Origin: an uncultured Holdemanella sp.
GTDB lineage: Bacteria; Bacillota_I; Bacilli_A; Erysipelotrichales; Erysipelotrichaceae
DNA: 46,750 nucleotides
Assembly (NCBI RefSeq): GCF_934754935.1
Contig: NZ_CAKVJB010000017.1
Span: 1 to 46,750 of the forward strand
Direction of reading: 5' to 3'
The notes beneath the pieces are model-generated. The model made no database searches. It saw nothing but the letters and a program-made list of their open reading frames with translations, and was not told the origin of the DNA. Shown one piece after another: positions 7,413 to 15,050 of the stretch. A program made the translations under genes and the position numbers. Within the stretch, counting starts at the first letter, position 1. The number at the start of each line of letters is the position of its first letter.

Positions 7413-8597
7413 ATGACAAAGAGAACTGTTAAAGACCTTGATGTAGCTGGAAAAAAGGTCATCGTACGTTGTGATTTTAACGTGCCAAGAAAAGATGGCG
7501 TTATCACTGATGATAACCGTATCGTAATGGCTTTACCTACAATTAAATATTTAGTAGAAAACAAAGCTAAAGTTATTTTGATGTCTCACTTAGGAAAAGT
7601 TAAGACTGAAGAAGACAAAGCTAAAAACAACTTGGAATGCGTAGCTGTACGTTTACAAGAATTGTTACCAGATGTAAAAGTAACTTTCTGCCCAGTAACT
7701 CGTGGTGAAGAATTAGAAAACGCTGTAAATGCATTAGCTGATGGTGAAATCGTATTAATGCAAAATACTCGTTACGAAAAAGGCGAAAGCAAAAACGATC
7801 CTGAATTAGGTGCATATTGGGCTAGCTTAGGTGAAGTATTCGTTGAAGATGCATTCGGATCTGTTCACCGTGCGCACGCTTCTACTGTAGGTATCCCTAC
7901 AAATATTAAAGAAAACGGATTAGGATTCTTAGTAGAAAAAGAAGTTACAATGTTAGGAAAAGCTGTTGATGAACCAGCTCACCCATTCGTAGCTATCATT
8001 GGTGGATCTAAAGTATCTAGTAAGATCGATGTCGTTGACAACTTATTGAAAAAAGCTGACAAAGTTATCATCGGTGGTGGAATGGCTTATACATTCTCTA
8101 AAGCTGTTGGTGGTTCAATTGGTACTTCATTAGTTGAAGATGACAAATTGGATTTAGCAAAAGAATATTTAGAAAAAGCTGGAGACAAATTAGTTCTTCC
8201 TGTAGATAACGTAATCGCTGATGCATTCAGTGAAGAAGCTAACACTTCTGTAGCAGATGCTGGACAAATTCCTGATGGATGGATGGGATTAGATATTGGT
8301 CCTAAATCTGTTGAATTGTTCAAAGAAACTTTAGCTGGTGCTAAAACTGTAGTATGGAATGGACCTATGGGTGTATTCGAAATGCCTAAATTCGCTAAAG
8401 GTACTGAAGAAGTATGTAAAGCAATCTCTGAATTACCAGATGCTATTACAGTAATCGGTGGTGGAGATTCTGCTGCTGCTGCAAAACAATTAGGATATGC
8501 AGACAAATTCTCTCACGTTTCAACTGGTGGTGGAGCTAGTTTGGAATATATGGAAGGTAAAACATTACCTGGTATCGCTATTATCAGCGAAAAGTAA
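7413..8597 (+). CDS. pgk: Phosphoglycerate kinase
   Basis: 394 residues, normal length. It makes ATP and 3-phosphoglycerate from 1,3-bisphosphoglycerate in glycolysis. Family marks are VIVRCDFNVP near the N-terminus, LMSHLGK, the substrate-binding QNTRYEKGE, GGSKVSSKI, WNGPMGVFE and the nucleotide-binding GGGDSAAAA and STGGGASLE near the C-terminus. The ATG at 7413 has AGGAGGA at 7400-7406; a GTG about 30 bp earlier would bypass that site. Codons strongly favour C-ending forms (aac, atc, ttc), a sign of high expression. tpiA follows after 18 bp. No gap gene is next to it, unlike many Firmicute gap-pgk-tpi clusters. Confidence 0.98.
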   Translation: MTKRTVKDLDVAGKKVIVRCDFNVPRKDGVITDDNRIVMALPTIKYLVENKAKVILMSHLGKVKTEEDKAKNNLECVAVRLQELLPDVKVTFCPVTRGEELENAVNALADGEIVLMQNTRYEKGESKNDPELGAYWASLGEVFVEDAFGSVHRAHASTVGIPTNIKENGLGFLVEKEVTMLGKAVDEPAHPFVAIIGGSKVSSKIDVVDNLLKKADKVIIGGGMAYTFSKAVGGSIGTSLVEDDKLDLAKEYLEKAGDKLVLPVDNVIADAFSEEANTSVADAGQIPDGWMGLDIGPKSVELFKETLAGAKTVVWNGPMGVFEMPKFAKGTEEVCKAISELPDAITVIGGGDSAAAAKQLGYADKFSHVSTGGGASLEYMEGKTLPGIAIISEK

Positions 8598-8615
8598 TAA
8601 GGAGATGTACTTAAG

Positions 8616-9362
8616 ATGAGAAAACCTATTATCGTTGGAAACTGGAAAATGAACAAAAACAACGCTGAAACAAAAGCTTTCTTCGAAGCTGTTGACGGTG
8701 TTGCTGCTAGCGAAAATGCTACTTATGGAATTGGATGTCCATTCACTGATTTAAGAACTGCATTGGATCACGCTAAAAACTTAGTTGTAGCTGCTGAAAA
8801 CTGCCACTTTGAAGATAGTGGAGCTTTCACTGGTGAAGTTAGTGTTCCTATGTTAGAAGAAATGGGTGTTAAATATTGCATTATCGGTCACTCAGAACGT
8901 CGTGAAATGTTCGGTGATACTGATGAAACAGTAAACAAAAAAGCAAAACGTTTAATCAAAGCTGGAATCACTCCAATCTTATGTGTTGGTGAAACAGAAG
9001 CTGATTATGATGCTGGAAACTCAGAAAAAGTAATTCGTGAAGAATTAGCTGGTTCTTTAGCTGACTTATGTCCAAAATGTGTTGGTGAAATGGTTATTGC
9101 CTACGAACCAATCTGGGCTATCGGAACTGGAAAATCTGCTTCAGTTGAAATTGCTGAAAACTGCTGTAAAATCGTACGTGACCAAGTTAAGGTTATGTAT
9201 GGTGAAGAAGCTGCTGAAAAAGTACGTATCCAATATGGTGGAAGTGTTAAACCTAATAACATCGTTGAATATATGGCTCAACCAGATATCGATGGTGCAT
9301 TAATTGGTGGTGCTAGTTTGAAAGAAGATAGCTTCACAGAAATCATTGAAAAAACAAAATAA
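8616..9362 (+). CDS. tpiA: Triose-phosphate isomerase
   Basis: 248 residues, the standard TIM-barrel length. It interconverts dihydroxyacetone phosphate and glyceraldehyde 3-phosphate. Key residues are visible: N and K in GNWKMNK, the catalytic His in IIGHSERRE, the catalytic Glu in AYEPIWAIGTGK, and the phosphate-binding GGSVKPNN and GGASL near the end. It shares the pgk promoter and its high-expression codon use, with its own site AGGAGA before the ATG. A strong terminator follows the stop. Confidence 0.98.
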   Translation: MRKPIIVGNWKMNKNNAETKAFFEAVDGVAASENATYGIGCPFTDLRTALDHAKNLVVAAENCHFEDSGAFTGEVSVPMLEEMGVKYCIIGHSERREMFGDTDETVNKKAKRLIKAGITPILCVGETEADYDAGNSEKVIREELAGSLADLCPKCVGEMVIAYEPIWAIGTGKSASVEIAENCCKIVRDQVKVMYGEEAAEKVRIQYGGSVKPNNIVEYMAQPDIDGALIGGASLKEDSFTEIIEKTK

Positions 9363-9375
9363 TTGATGATCATTT

Positions 9376-9401
9376 AGGCCTCTTTGAGGCCTTTTGTTTT
9401 T
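9376..9401 (+). terminator. Terminator after tpiA
   Basis: Stem AGGCCTC/GAGGCCT (9376-9382 with 9386-9392) with a TTT loop and a TTTGTTTTT tail. Confidence 0.88.
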
Positions 9402-9432
9402 AGTCCATTCTAACCAAAAAGTAAATTTAGGG

Positions 9433-9461
9433 TTGTTTGAGAGGTCGTTTCGTGATAAACT
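9433..9461 (+). promoter_or_regulatory. Extended -10 promoter of first NlpC/P60 gene
   Basis: TTGTTT (9433-9438), exact 17-bp spacer, then TG-A-TAAACT (-10 at 9456-9461). The second NlpC/P60 gene at 23486 has the same TG-N-TAAACT form with a 17-bp spacer. Confidence 0.6.
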
Positions 9462-9496
9462 AATCATGAACTATTTTAAATAGGGGGTAGAATAAA

Positions 9497-10561
9497 ATGA
9501 ATTTTGTAGAAAATAATGGTAAAAAAGTCGCAGCAATTCTTTGTGTAGCATCTGCTTTCCCTGTTGTCGCAACAGTGGTTGCAGCCAAGGAAGAACCAGG
9601 ATGGCATGGCGATCGTTACGTAAATGAAGATAAAACTGTAGCTAAAGGATGGCAAGAAATTGAAGGAAAATCTTACTATTTCTCAGAAGATGGTACAGTA
9701 AACTCTTCAAAAACTGAAAATGCCACTACTGCTAGCGTTTCAAGTAACATTACAGGGGAAGTGAAAGAAACAGTAGCGACAGCTAGTCAAGAAGCTGTAA
9801 AACAAGAAACAGAAGAAAAAGCAGTTGTAGAAGAAACACCTGTTCAAACTGAAGAAGTTAAAACAGAAACAACAGAAACAACAGAAACAACTACTGATAC
9901 AACAACGGATACTACTGTAACTCCGGATACTGCTGAAACTCCAGAAGTTCCTGCAGCTCCAGAACAGACTCCAGAGCAAAATCCAACACCTGCTCCAGAA
10001 GCTCCTGCAGCTCCAGAACAGACTCCAGAGCAAAATCCAACACCTGCTCCAGAAGCTCCTGCAACTCCAGAACAAAATCCAACACCAGCTCCTGAAGCTC
10101 CTGCAGCTCCAGAACAGACACCAAGTGAGGATACAACAACTCCAGCTCCAACTCCAGATCAGACAGTTACTCCTGCTCCTGAAGAAACTGTAACACCAGC
10201 TCCAGAACAAACAACTTCTAGCTTAGGTGATCGTATTTCTTCATCAGCTCAAGGATTAGTCGGTGTTACGGATGGATTATGGTGTACTCAAGTTGTACAA
10301 CAAGCATTGGCAAATGCGGGTGTAAGTGATGCATATCAATTATGGCCAGATCAATATCAAGGTGTATATGGATATTATACAGATAGTCCTTTAGCTGGTG
10401 ACTTGATTTACTACAACAATGGTGGACGTGGTGTTGACCACATCGCTATCTATATTGGAAATGGACAAGCTATACATGGAAACTACAAAGGTAAGACTGT
10501 ACAAGCTAGTGCATATCAAGACGGTATGGGTAATCCGCAATATATTCGTGTAGTAAGATAA
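9497..10561 (+). CDS. Secreted NlpC/P60-type cell-wall hydrolase
   Basis: 354 residues, exported. A signal peptide (about 1-30, cleavage near VVAA/KEEPG) is followed by one wall-binding-type repeat (GWQEIEGKSYYFSEDGTV, about 51-68). A long Thr/Pro/Glu/Ala linker runs from about 70 to 240. The C-terminal domain (about 245-354) has likely catalytic C263 (DGLWCTQVV), H315 (VDHIAIYIGNG) and a further H327. The fold pattern, AGDLIYY then HIAIYIGNG, is that of NlpC/P60 or CHAP amidase/endopeptidases that cut peptidoglycan stems. The linker is built from 54-bp DNA repeats. It resembles the protein at 23486 in signal peptide, PGWHG start of the mature chain, and catalytic domain. It stands alone with its own promoter and terminator. 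Confidence 0.87.
   Translation: MNFVENNGKKVAAILCVASAFPVVATVVAAKEEPGWHGDRYVNEDKTVAKGWQEIEGKSYYFSEDGTVNSSKTENATTASVSSNITGEVKETVATASQEAVKQETEEKAVVEETPVQTEEVKTETTETTETTTDTTTDTTVTPDTAETPEVPAAPEQTPEQNPTPAPEAPAAPEQTPEQNPTPAPEAPATPEQNPTPAPEAPAAPEQTPSEDTTTPAPTPDQTVTPAPEETVTPAPEQTTSSLGDRISSSAQGLVGVTDGLWCTQVVQQALANAGVSDAYQLWPDQYQGVYGYYTDSPLAGDLIYYNNGGRGVDHIAIYIGNGQAIHGNYKGKTVQASAYQDGMGNPQYIRVVR
9950..10057 (+). repeat. 54-bp tandem repeat in the Pro/Glu linker
   Basis: Two near-identical 54-bp units begin at 9950 and 10004. They encode PAAPEQTPEQNPTPAPEA-type units; shorter partial copies follow near 10058 and 10100. Such in-frame repeats can change number and so alter the reach of the catalytic domain across the wall. 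Confidence 0.85.
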
Positions 10562-10571
10562 TTGAAATTTT

Positions 10572-10600
10572 AAGCTTGGCAATTTGCCAGGCTTTTTTTT
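10572..10600 (+). terminator. Terminator after first NlpC/P60 gene
   Basis: Stem AAGCTTGGC/GCCAGGCTT (10572-10580 with 10586-10594, one G-U pair), loop AATTT, then a T run to 10600. Confidence 0.85.
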
Positions 10601-10648
10601 AGTGTCGTTGTATTGTATAATATGAGGTAGTTTTGGAGGCTAAAATAT

Positions 10649-11164
10649 ATGAATGAAGCTTATAAAAATCTTCTAGAAAGAAGAAGTGTAAGAAAATATA
10701 ATGATAAAAAGGTCAGTCATGACTTAATTGAAAAAATAGTATATGCAGGTCAATTTGCGCCTAGTGGAATGAATCGTCAAATCTATGCCTTTGTGGTTGT
10801 AGAAGATGAAGAATTGATGCATGAACTATCGAAAAAGAATGCAGAAGCTATGAATTCTACATCCGATCCTTTCTATGGGGCTAAAAGTATGATTATTGTA
10901 TTTGCGGATACAAATGCACCGACATATTTATATGATGGAGTCTTAGCTATGGGCAATCTAATGAATGCAGCCAATGCCTTAGGTGTTGACTCATGTTGGA
11001 TCCATCGTGCTAAAGAAGTTTTTAAAACGGATTTTGGCAAAGAATTAAAGAAAAAATGGTGCTTACCAGAATCTTATGAAGGTATTGGACATTGTATTTT
11101 AGGCTATAGAGATGGAGAACTTTCAAAACGCGCTGAAAGAATTTCTAAGGTGATTTATGCATAA
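10649..11164 (+). CDS. Nitroreductase family flavoprotein
   Basis: 171 residues, short for the family but complete. The FMN-binding RRSVRKYNDKKV is at residues 9-20 and APSGMNRQ follows at about 37-44. GLG-like phosphate contacts near the C-terminus read EGIGHCILGYRD. Such enzymes reduce nitro groups, quinones or flavins with NAD(P)H, and the natural substrate cannot be read from sequence. GGAGG precedes the ATG, and a TATAAT at 10616-10621 may be the -10 box. Its last bases overlap the ispF start by 8 nt, so it heads the run of packed genes that goes on to the M50 protease. Confidence 0.9.
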   Translation: MNEAYKNLLERRSVRKYNDKKVSHDLIEKIVYAGQFAPSGMNRQIYAFVVVEDEELMHELSKKNAEAMNSTSDPFYGAKSMIIVFADTNAPTYLYDGVLAMGNLMNAANALGVDSCWIHRAKEVFKTDFGKELKKKWCLPESYEGIGHCILGYRDGELSKRAERISKVIYA

Positions 11165-11642
11165 TATACGTATTGGTCAGGCCGTAGATATTCATCAACT
11201 TGTCAAGGGCCGTAAGCTCATTCTAGGCGGTATAGAAATTGAACACTCAAAAGGCTTATTAGGACATTCCGATGCGGATGTTTTAGTGCATGCGGTTGGT
11301 GAAAGTATTCTAGGCGCACTTGCCTTAGGAGATCTTGGAAAGCATTTTCCGGATACGGATCCTAAATATAAAGGAGCGAATAGTTTAGATTTGTTAGCTC
11401 ATATTTATGAAATGATGAATGAAATGGGCTATCAAATTGGAAATGTGGATGCGACAATCTTGGCCGAAAGACCGAAAATGGCACCACATATTATGGCTAT
11501 GCGAGAAAATATCGCAAACGTTTTACATTGTGATATGGAAGATATTTCCATCAAGGCTACTCGGGGTGAAAAGCTAGGCTTTGTAGGAAATGAAGAGGGC
11601 ATAGTGAGTTTAAGTGTTTGTATATTGGAGAAAAAAGGATGA
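11157..11642 (+). CDS. ispF: 2-C-methyl-D-erythritol 2,4-cyclodiphosphate synthase
   Basis: 161 residues, the normal size of this trimeric zinc enzyme of the MEP isoprenoid pathway. It cyclises CDP-methylerythritol 2-phosphate with loss of CMP. The metal ligands appear as AVDIHQL (family DxH) and the His of LLGHSDADVL; DLGKHFPDTDP and the C-terminal KATRGEKLGFVGNEEGI are family motifs. The Asp-x-His region reads VDIH where many relatives have YDVH. The gene shares 8 nt with the nitroreductase gene and 4 nt (ATGA) with dtd. Presence implies the MEP rather than the mevalonate route. Confidence 0.96.
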   Translation: MHNIRIGQAVDIHQLVKGRKLILGGIEIEHSKGLLGHSDADVLVHAVGESILGALALGDLGKHFPDTDPKYKGANSLDLLAHIYEMMNEMGYQIGNVDATILAERPKMAPHIMAMRENIANVLHCDMEDISIKATRGEKLGFVGNEEGIVSLSVCILEKKG

Positions 11643-12088
11643 GAGTTGTAATTCAAAGGGCAAAAAACGCAAAATGTACAGTTGAAGGGCAAGTGACAGG
11701 TCAAATTGATCAGGGTTATTGTCTTTTTGTAGGTTTTAATAATGAGGATACAGAAGAAATCATGGATAAAATGATTCATAAGATTTTATTTTTACGTATT
11801 TTTGAAGATGAAAATGGAAAGATGAATAAATCCATTCAAGATGTAGGTGGTAGTATTCTATCTATTTCACAATTTACTTTATATGCCGATTGTAAGAAGG
11901 GAAATCGCCCAAGTTTTACAAATGCAGGAAAACCAGATTTGGCAACTGTATTGTATGATCAATTCAATCAGAAGCTACAAGATCAAGGTATGCATGTTGA
12001 AAAAGGTATATTTGGAGCGGATATGAAGATTGAATTGTTGAATGATGGTCCAGTCACAATTGTATTGGATTCAAAGGAGTTGTTTTAA
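11639..12088 (+). CDS. dtd: D-aminoacyl-tRNA deacylase
   Basis: 149 residues. DTD removes D-amino acids (and glycine from tRNA-Ala) wrongly attached to tRNA. The diagnostic SQFTLYA (from SISQFTLYADCKKGNRPSF, about 76-95) and the C-terminal NDGPVT are both present; these two motifs build the active site across the dimer. I chose ATG 11639 (MRVVIQRAKNA), which overlaps the ispF stop, instead of 11618. The final A of its stop codon is the first base of the folD ATG. Confidence 0.96.
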   Translation: MRVVIQRAKNAKCTVEGQVTGQIDQGYCLFVGFNNEDTEEIMDKMIHKILFLRIFEDENGKMNKSIQDVGGSILSISQFTLYADCKKGNRPSFTNAGKPDLATVLYDQFNQKLQDQGMHVEKGIFGADMKIELLNDGPVTIVLDSKELF

Positions 12089-12942
12089 TGGAAATTATAT
12101 ATGGAAATACACTGGCAGATAGTATCAAGTCTTCAATGAAACAAAAGATTGATGACATTCGTGCCCAAGGAAAAAGATTACCATTATTAAGTGTAGTGCT
12201 TGTTGGAAATAATCCGGCTAGTATGTCTTATGTTCGTGGTAAAGAAAAGGCTTGTTCTTCTATTGGGATGCTTCAACAAACGATTCGCTTAGATGAAAAT
12301 GTATCGCAAGAAGAATTAAGTAAGGTGATTACAGAGTTAAATCTAGATCCAGAAGTGGATGGTATTTTAGTACAAATGCCATTACCAGAACATCTAGATG
12401 AAACGGCCGCCTTAGAATTGATTGATCCACAAAAAGATGTGGATGGTTTACACCCCATGAATGCAGGATGTTTATTGACAAATCGCCCAGGCTTTATTCC
12501 TTGTACACCACAAGGCGTTATGGCGATGCTTGATTCGATTGGATATAAAGATCTATCTGGAAAACGTGCGGTTGTTTGTGGAAGAAGTAATTTGGTTGGA
12601 AAACCCGTCGCATTATTGCTTCAAAATCGCAATGCGACAGTAACAATTGTTCATTCAAAGACGCCGGATATTGAAAAGATTGCTTCACAAGCTGATATTT
12701 TGATTGTTGCGATGGGTGTTAGTCAAATGGTCAATGAAAATTGGGTAAAAGAAGGAGCTGTCGTGATTGATGTGGGAATCAACCGTGTCAATGGGAAACT
12801 TGTTGGGGATTGTGACTTTGAATCAGTTGCGAAAAAGGCGAGTTATGTAAGTCCAGTGCCAAAAGGTGTTGGTCCAATGACAGTTTGTATGTTATTATCG
12901 AATACGTTAGATGCATATAAAATGCATACGCAAGGAGAATAA
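12088..12942 (+). CDS. folD: Methylenetetrahydrofolate dehydrogenase/cyclohydrolase
   Basis: 284 residues, normal length. FolD oxidises 5,10-methylene-THF to 10-formyl-THF in two steps. Visible are VGNNPASMSYVRGKEKAC with the catalytic Tyr/Lys (YVRGKEK), DGILVQMPLPEHLD, the PQKDVDGLHPMN loop, and the NADP-binding VVCGRSNLVGKPVA and PVPKGVGPMTVCMLL. Start TAATG overlap with dtd indicates coupled translation. It supplies one-carbon units for purines and formyl-Met-tRNA. Confidence 0.97.
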   Translation: MEIIYGNTLADSIKSSMKQKIDDIRAQGKRLPLLSVVLVGNNPASMSYVRGKEKACSSIGMLQQTIRLDENVSQEELSKVITELNLDPEVDGILVQMPLPEHLDETAALELIDPQKDVDGLHPMNAGCLLTNRPGFIPCTPQGVMAMLDSIGYKDLSGKRAVVCGRSNLVGKPVALLLQNRNATVTIVHSKTPDIEKIASQADILIVAMGVSQMVNENWVKEGAVVIDVGINRVNGKLVGDCDFESVAKKASYVSPVPKGVGPMTVCMLLSNTLDAYKMHTQGE

Positions 12943-12944
12943 TT

Positions 12945-13136
12945 ATGGAATATGGATTAAATGATATTGTAGAAATGAAAAAAGAGCATCCTTGTCATAA
13001 GTCCACAGAATGGAAAATTATTCGTATGGGTGCTGATATTCGAATTAAGTGTTTGGGTTGTGGAGCTAGTGTTCTAATGCCTAGACAAAAATTTGAAAAG
13101 AAATTGAAAAAAGTAATTCGACATGAAGAAGAATAG
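12945..13136 (+). CDS. DUF951 family small protein
   Basis: 63 residues, soluble and basic. The family pattern is clear: GLNDIVEMKKEHPC near the start, then W.I.R.GADIRIKCLGCGASVLMPR. C18 and the CLGCG pair suggest a small zinc-binding fold. It begins 2 bp after folD and ends 18 bp before ychF. Its function is not known, although the neighbourhood with ychF is conserved in Firmicutes. Confidence 0.9.
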   Translation: MEYGLNDIVEMKKEHPCHKSTEWKIIRMGADIRIKCLGCGASVLMPRQKFEKKLKKVIRHEEE

Positions 13137-13154
13137 AGAGGATGTATTGAATTT

Positions 13155-14258
13155 ATGCCATTAACTGCAGGAATCGTTGGTCTTCCTAACGTTGGAAAAT
13201 CGACTTTATTTAACGCTATCACCAAATCTCAGGTGGAAGCCGCAAACTATCCATTTGCGACAATTCAACCCAATGTAGGTGTTGTAGAAGTACCAGACTA
13301 TCGTATTGATCGTTTAGTTGAAATTTTTAATCCTAAAAAAACAATTTATACAACATTTGAATTTACTGACATTGCAGGATTAGTAAAAGGAGCTAGTCAA
13401 GGGGAAGGGTTGGGTAACCAATTCTTATCGAACATTCGTTTAACAGATGCGATTTGTCACGTGGTTCGTTGTTTTGACAATCCAGATATTACACACGTAG
13501 AAAATAGTGTGGATCCAATTCGTGATATTGAAATTATCAACTTAGAATTGACTTTGGCTGACCTTCAAACAATTGAAAATCGTAGAAGTAAGATTGAACG
13601 TAAGGCAAAGACAAACAAAGATAAAGAATCTTTAGATGAACTTGCTTTATTGGATCGTCTTCAACCTGTTTTAGAAGAAGGAAAACCAGCGCGTTCGTTA
13701 GAATTAAATGAAGAAGAACAAATTTTGATGAAGGGTTATAACTTATTGACAGCGAAACCTATGATCTATGTTGCCAACTTAGATGATGAAGGTATCATGG
13801 ATCCAGATTCATGCGCTTACTATAATCAAGTAAAGGAGTATGCGCAAAGTCAAAATAATCAAGTTGTTGCCTTATGTGCACAAATGGAAGAAGAATTGTC
13901 TGGTTTAGATAAAGAAGAAAAAGATGCTTTCTTAGAAGAATTGGGTGTTGAAACTTCTGGTTTAGACCAATTGATTCAAGAAGCCTATTCCGTATTAGAT
14001 TTATGTACGTTCTTAACGGCTGGAGAAGATGAATGTCGTGCATGGACATTTAAAAAAGGGATGAAAGCACCAGATTGTGCTGGCATTATCCATACAGATT
14101 TCAAGAAGGGATTTATTCGTGCCGAAGTATATCGCTTTGATGATATTGATGAATTAGGTAGCGAATTAGCTATCAAAGAAGCAGGACGTCTACGTCTAGA
14201 AGGAAAGGATTATGTCGTTCAAGATGGCGATGTAATGCACTTTAGATTTAATGTTTAG
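13155..14258 (+). CDS. ychF: YchF family ribosome-binding ATPase
   Basis: 367 residues, normal length for this Obg-related P-loop protein. G1 is GLPNVGKSTLF (9-19), G3 is DIAGLVKGASQGEGLGNQFL. A coiled-coil insert spans about 130-200 (ENRRSKIERKAKTNKD), and the C-terminal TGS domain ends DGDVMHFRFNV. YchF prefers ATP to GTP, binds ribosomes and affects stress responses. The end overlaps the next ATG by 8 nt. Confidence 0.97.
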   Translation: MPLTAGIVGLPNVGKSTLFNAITKSQVEAANYPFATIQPNVGVVEVPDYRIDRLVEIFNPKKTIYTTFEFTDIAGLVKGASQGEGLGNQFLSNIRLTDAICHVVRCFDNPDITHVENSVDPIRDIEIINLELTLADLQTIENRRSKIERKAKTNKDKESLDELALLDRLQPVLEEGKPARSLELNEEEQILMKGYNLLTAKPMIYVANLDDEGIMDPDSCAYYNQVKEYAQSQNNQVVALCAQMEEELSGLDKEEKDAFLEELGVETSGLDQLIQEAYSVLDLCTFLTAGEDECRAWTFKKGMKAPDCAGIIHTDFKKGFIRAEVYRFDDIDELGSELAIKEAGRLRLEGKDYVVQDGDVMHFRFNV

Positions 14259-14892
14259 TCTACAAAATATTATCTATTTGGTGATTGCCGTTATTCTATC
14301 TATGTCGATTCATGAAACGGCACATGGTTTAGTTTCTTATTGGATGGGTGATCCTACAGCTAAATTAGAGGGAAGATTAAGTTTAAATCCTTTTAAGCAT
14401 GTGGATTGGCTAGGACTTGTTTGTCTACTGATATGTGGATTTGGATGGGCAAAACCCGTTCCGATCGATGCAAGATATTATAAGGATGCAAAAACTGGGA
14501 TTATTTGGACAAGTTTTGCGGGTCCAGTCGCAAATTTTCTTCTAAGCTTTATTTGTGTATTCCTATTTTATGCACTTTATAAATTTGCACCTCAATTTAT
14601 GATGACAAGTGTGGGTTATTTTGTATCGAATACATTGACGTATACAGGACTCATTTCTACAGGATTTGGAATCTTTAACTTGATTCCAGTACCACCACTA
14701 GATGGATCGAAAATATTATTTTCGTTTTTACCAGATGATCAATATTATAAATTTATTGATGGTGCACCATGGATGAACTTCTTATTTATCTTTTTGATTT
14801 TTACAGGTCTATTAGACTATCCACTTGGTATGTTACGTTCAAATATGATCCAATTTTTTGAAATGATCGCAAAGATGATTTTAGGTTTCTAA
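14251..14892 (+). CDS. Site-2-type (M50) membrane metalloprotease
   Basis: 213 residues with about five or six membrane helices. The zinc site is HETAH at residues 21-25 in the first helix, and the second motif NLIPVPPLDGSKIL supplies the third ligand Asp. No PDZ or CBS domain is present. It thus belongs with the short YwhC/YdiL-like site-2 proteases rather than RseP or SpoIVFB. Substrates of these short forms are mostly unknown. It is the last gene of the run from 10649, and its stop codon lies in the stem of a strong terminator. Confidence 0.9.
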   Translation: MFSLQNIIYLVIAVILSMSIHETAHGLVSYWMGDPTAKLEGRLSLNPFKHVDWLGLVCLLICGFGWAKPVPIDARYYKDAKTGIIWTSFAGPVANFLLSFICVFLFYALYKFAPQFMMTSVGYFVSNTLTYTGLISTGFGIFNLIPVPPLDGSKILFSFLPDDQYYKFIDGAPWMNFLFIFLIFTGLLDYPLGMLRSNMIQFFEMIAKMILGF

Positions 14893-14905
14893 AGTCATCT
14901 TTTTT
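14873..14905 (+). terminator. Terminator at end of M50 protease gene
   Basis: A 12-bp stem (14873-14884 with 14889-14900, one G-U pair) closes a GTTT loop and is followed by TTTTTT. The protease stop codon is inside the right arm. Confidence 0.88.
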
Positions 14906-14930
14906 AAACGCTTTCAGAAAAAAATTACAT

Positions 14931-14969
14931 TTAACTAAAAATTAACATAAATTTAATATTGTTTTGACA
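14931..14969 (+). promoter_or_regulatory. Pho box: four hexamers at exact 11-bp spacing
   Basis: TTAACT (14931), TTAACA (14942), TTAATA (14953) and TTGACA (14964) recur every 11 bp with 5-bp AT-rich gaps. This is the form of PhoP binding sites in Firmicutes (TT-A-C-A-like hexamers, 11-bp period). The site lies before a Na/phosphate cotransporter. The last hexamer could double as a -35 (TTGACA), but the AT-rich sequence at 14982-14989 is too close for a normal -10. Confidence 0.72.
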
Positions 14970-15050
14970 TTATTTTTATTGCATAATAAAGGCGTCGCGA
15001 TATGCGTAAAAATTGAAAATAAAATATTCATTTTATAAAAGGAGTTCAAG

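Noticed and set aside
9740..10210. 156-residue leftward frame opposite the Pro/Glu linker
   Set aside because: Extreme Cys/Trp/Ser/Phe composition comes from the antisense of the repeat linker; no start signals.
14964..14989. TTGACA at 14964 as the -35 of a normal promoter
   Set aside because: The only -10-like boxes lie 12-14 bp away, too short; it fits better as the fourth Pho hexamer.
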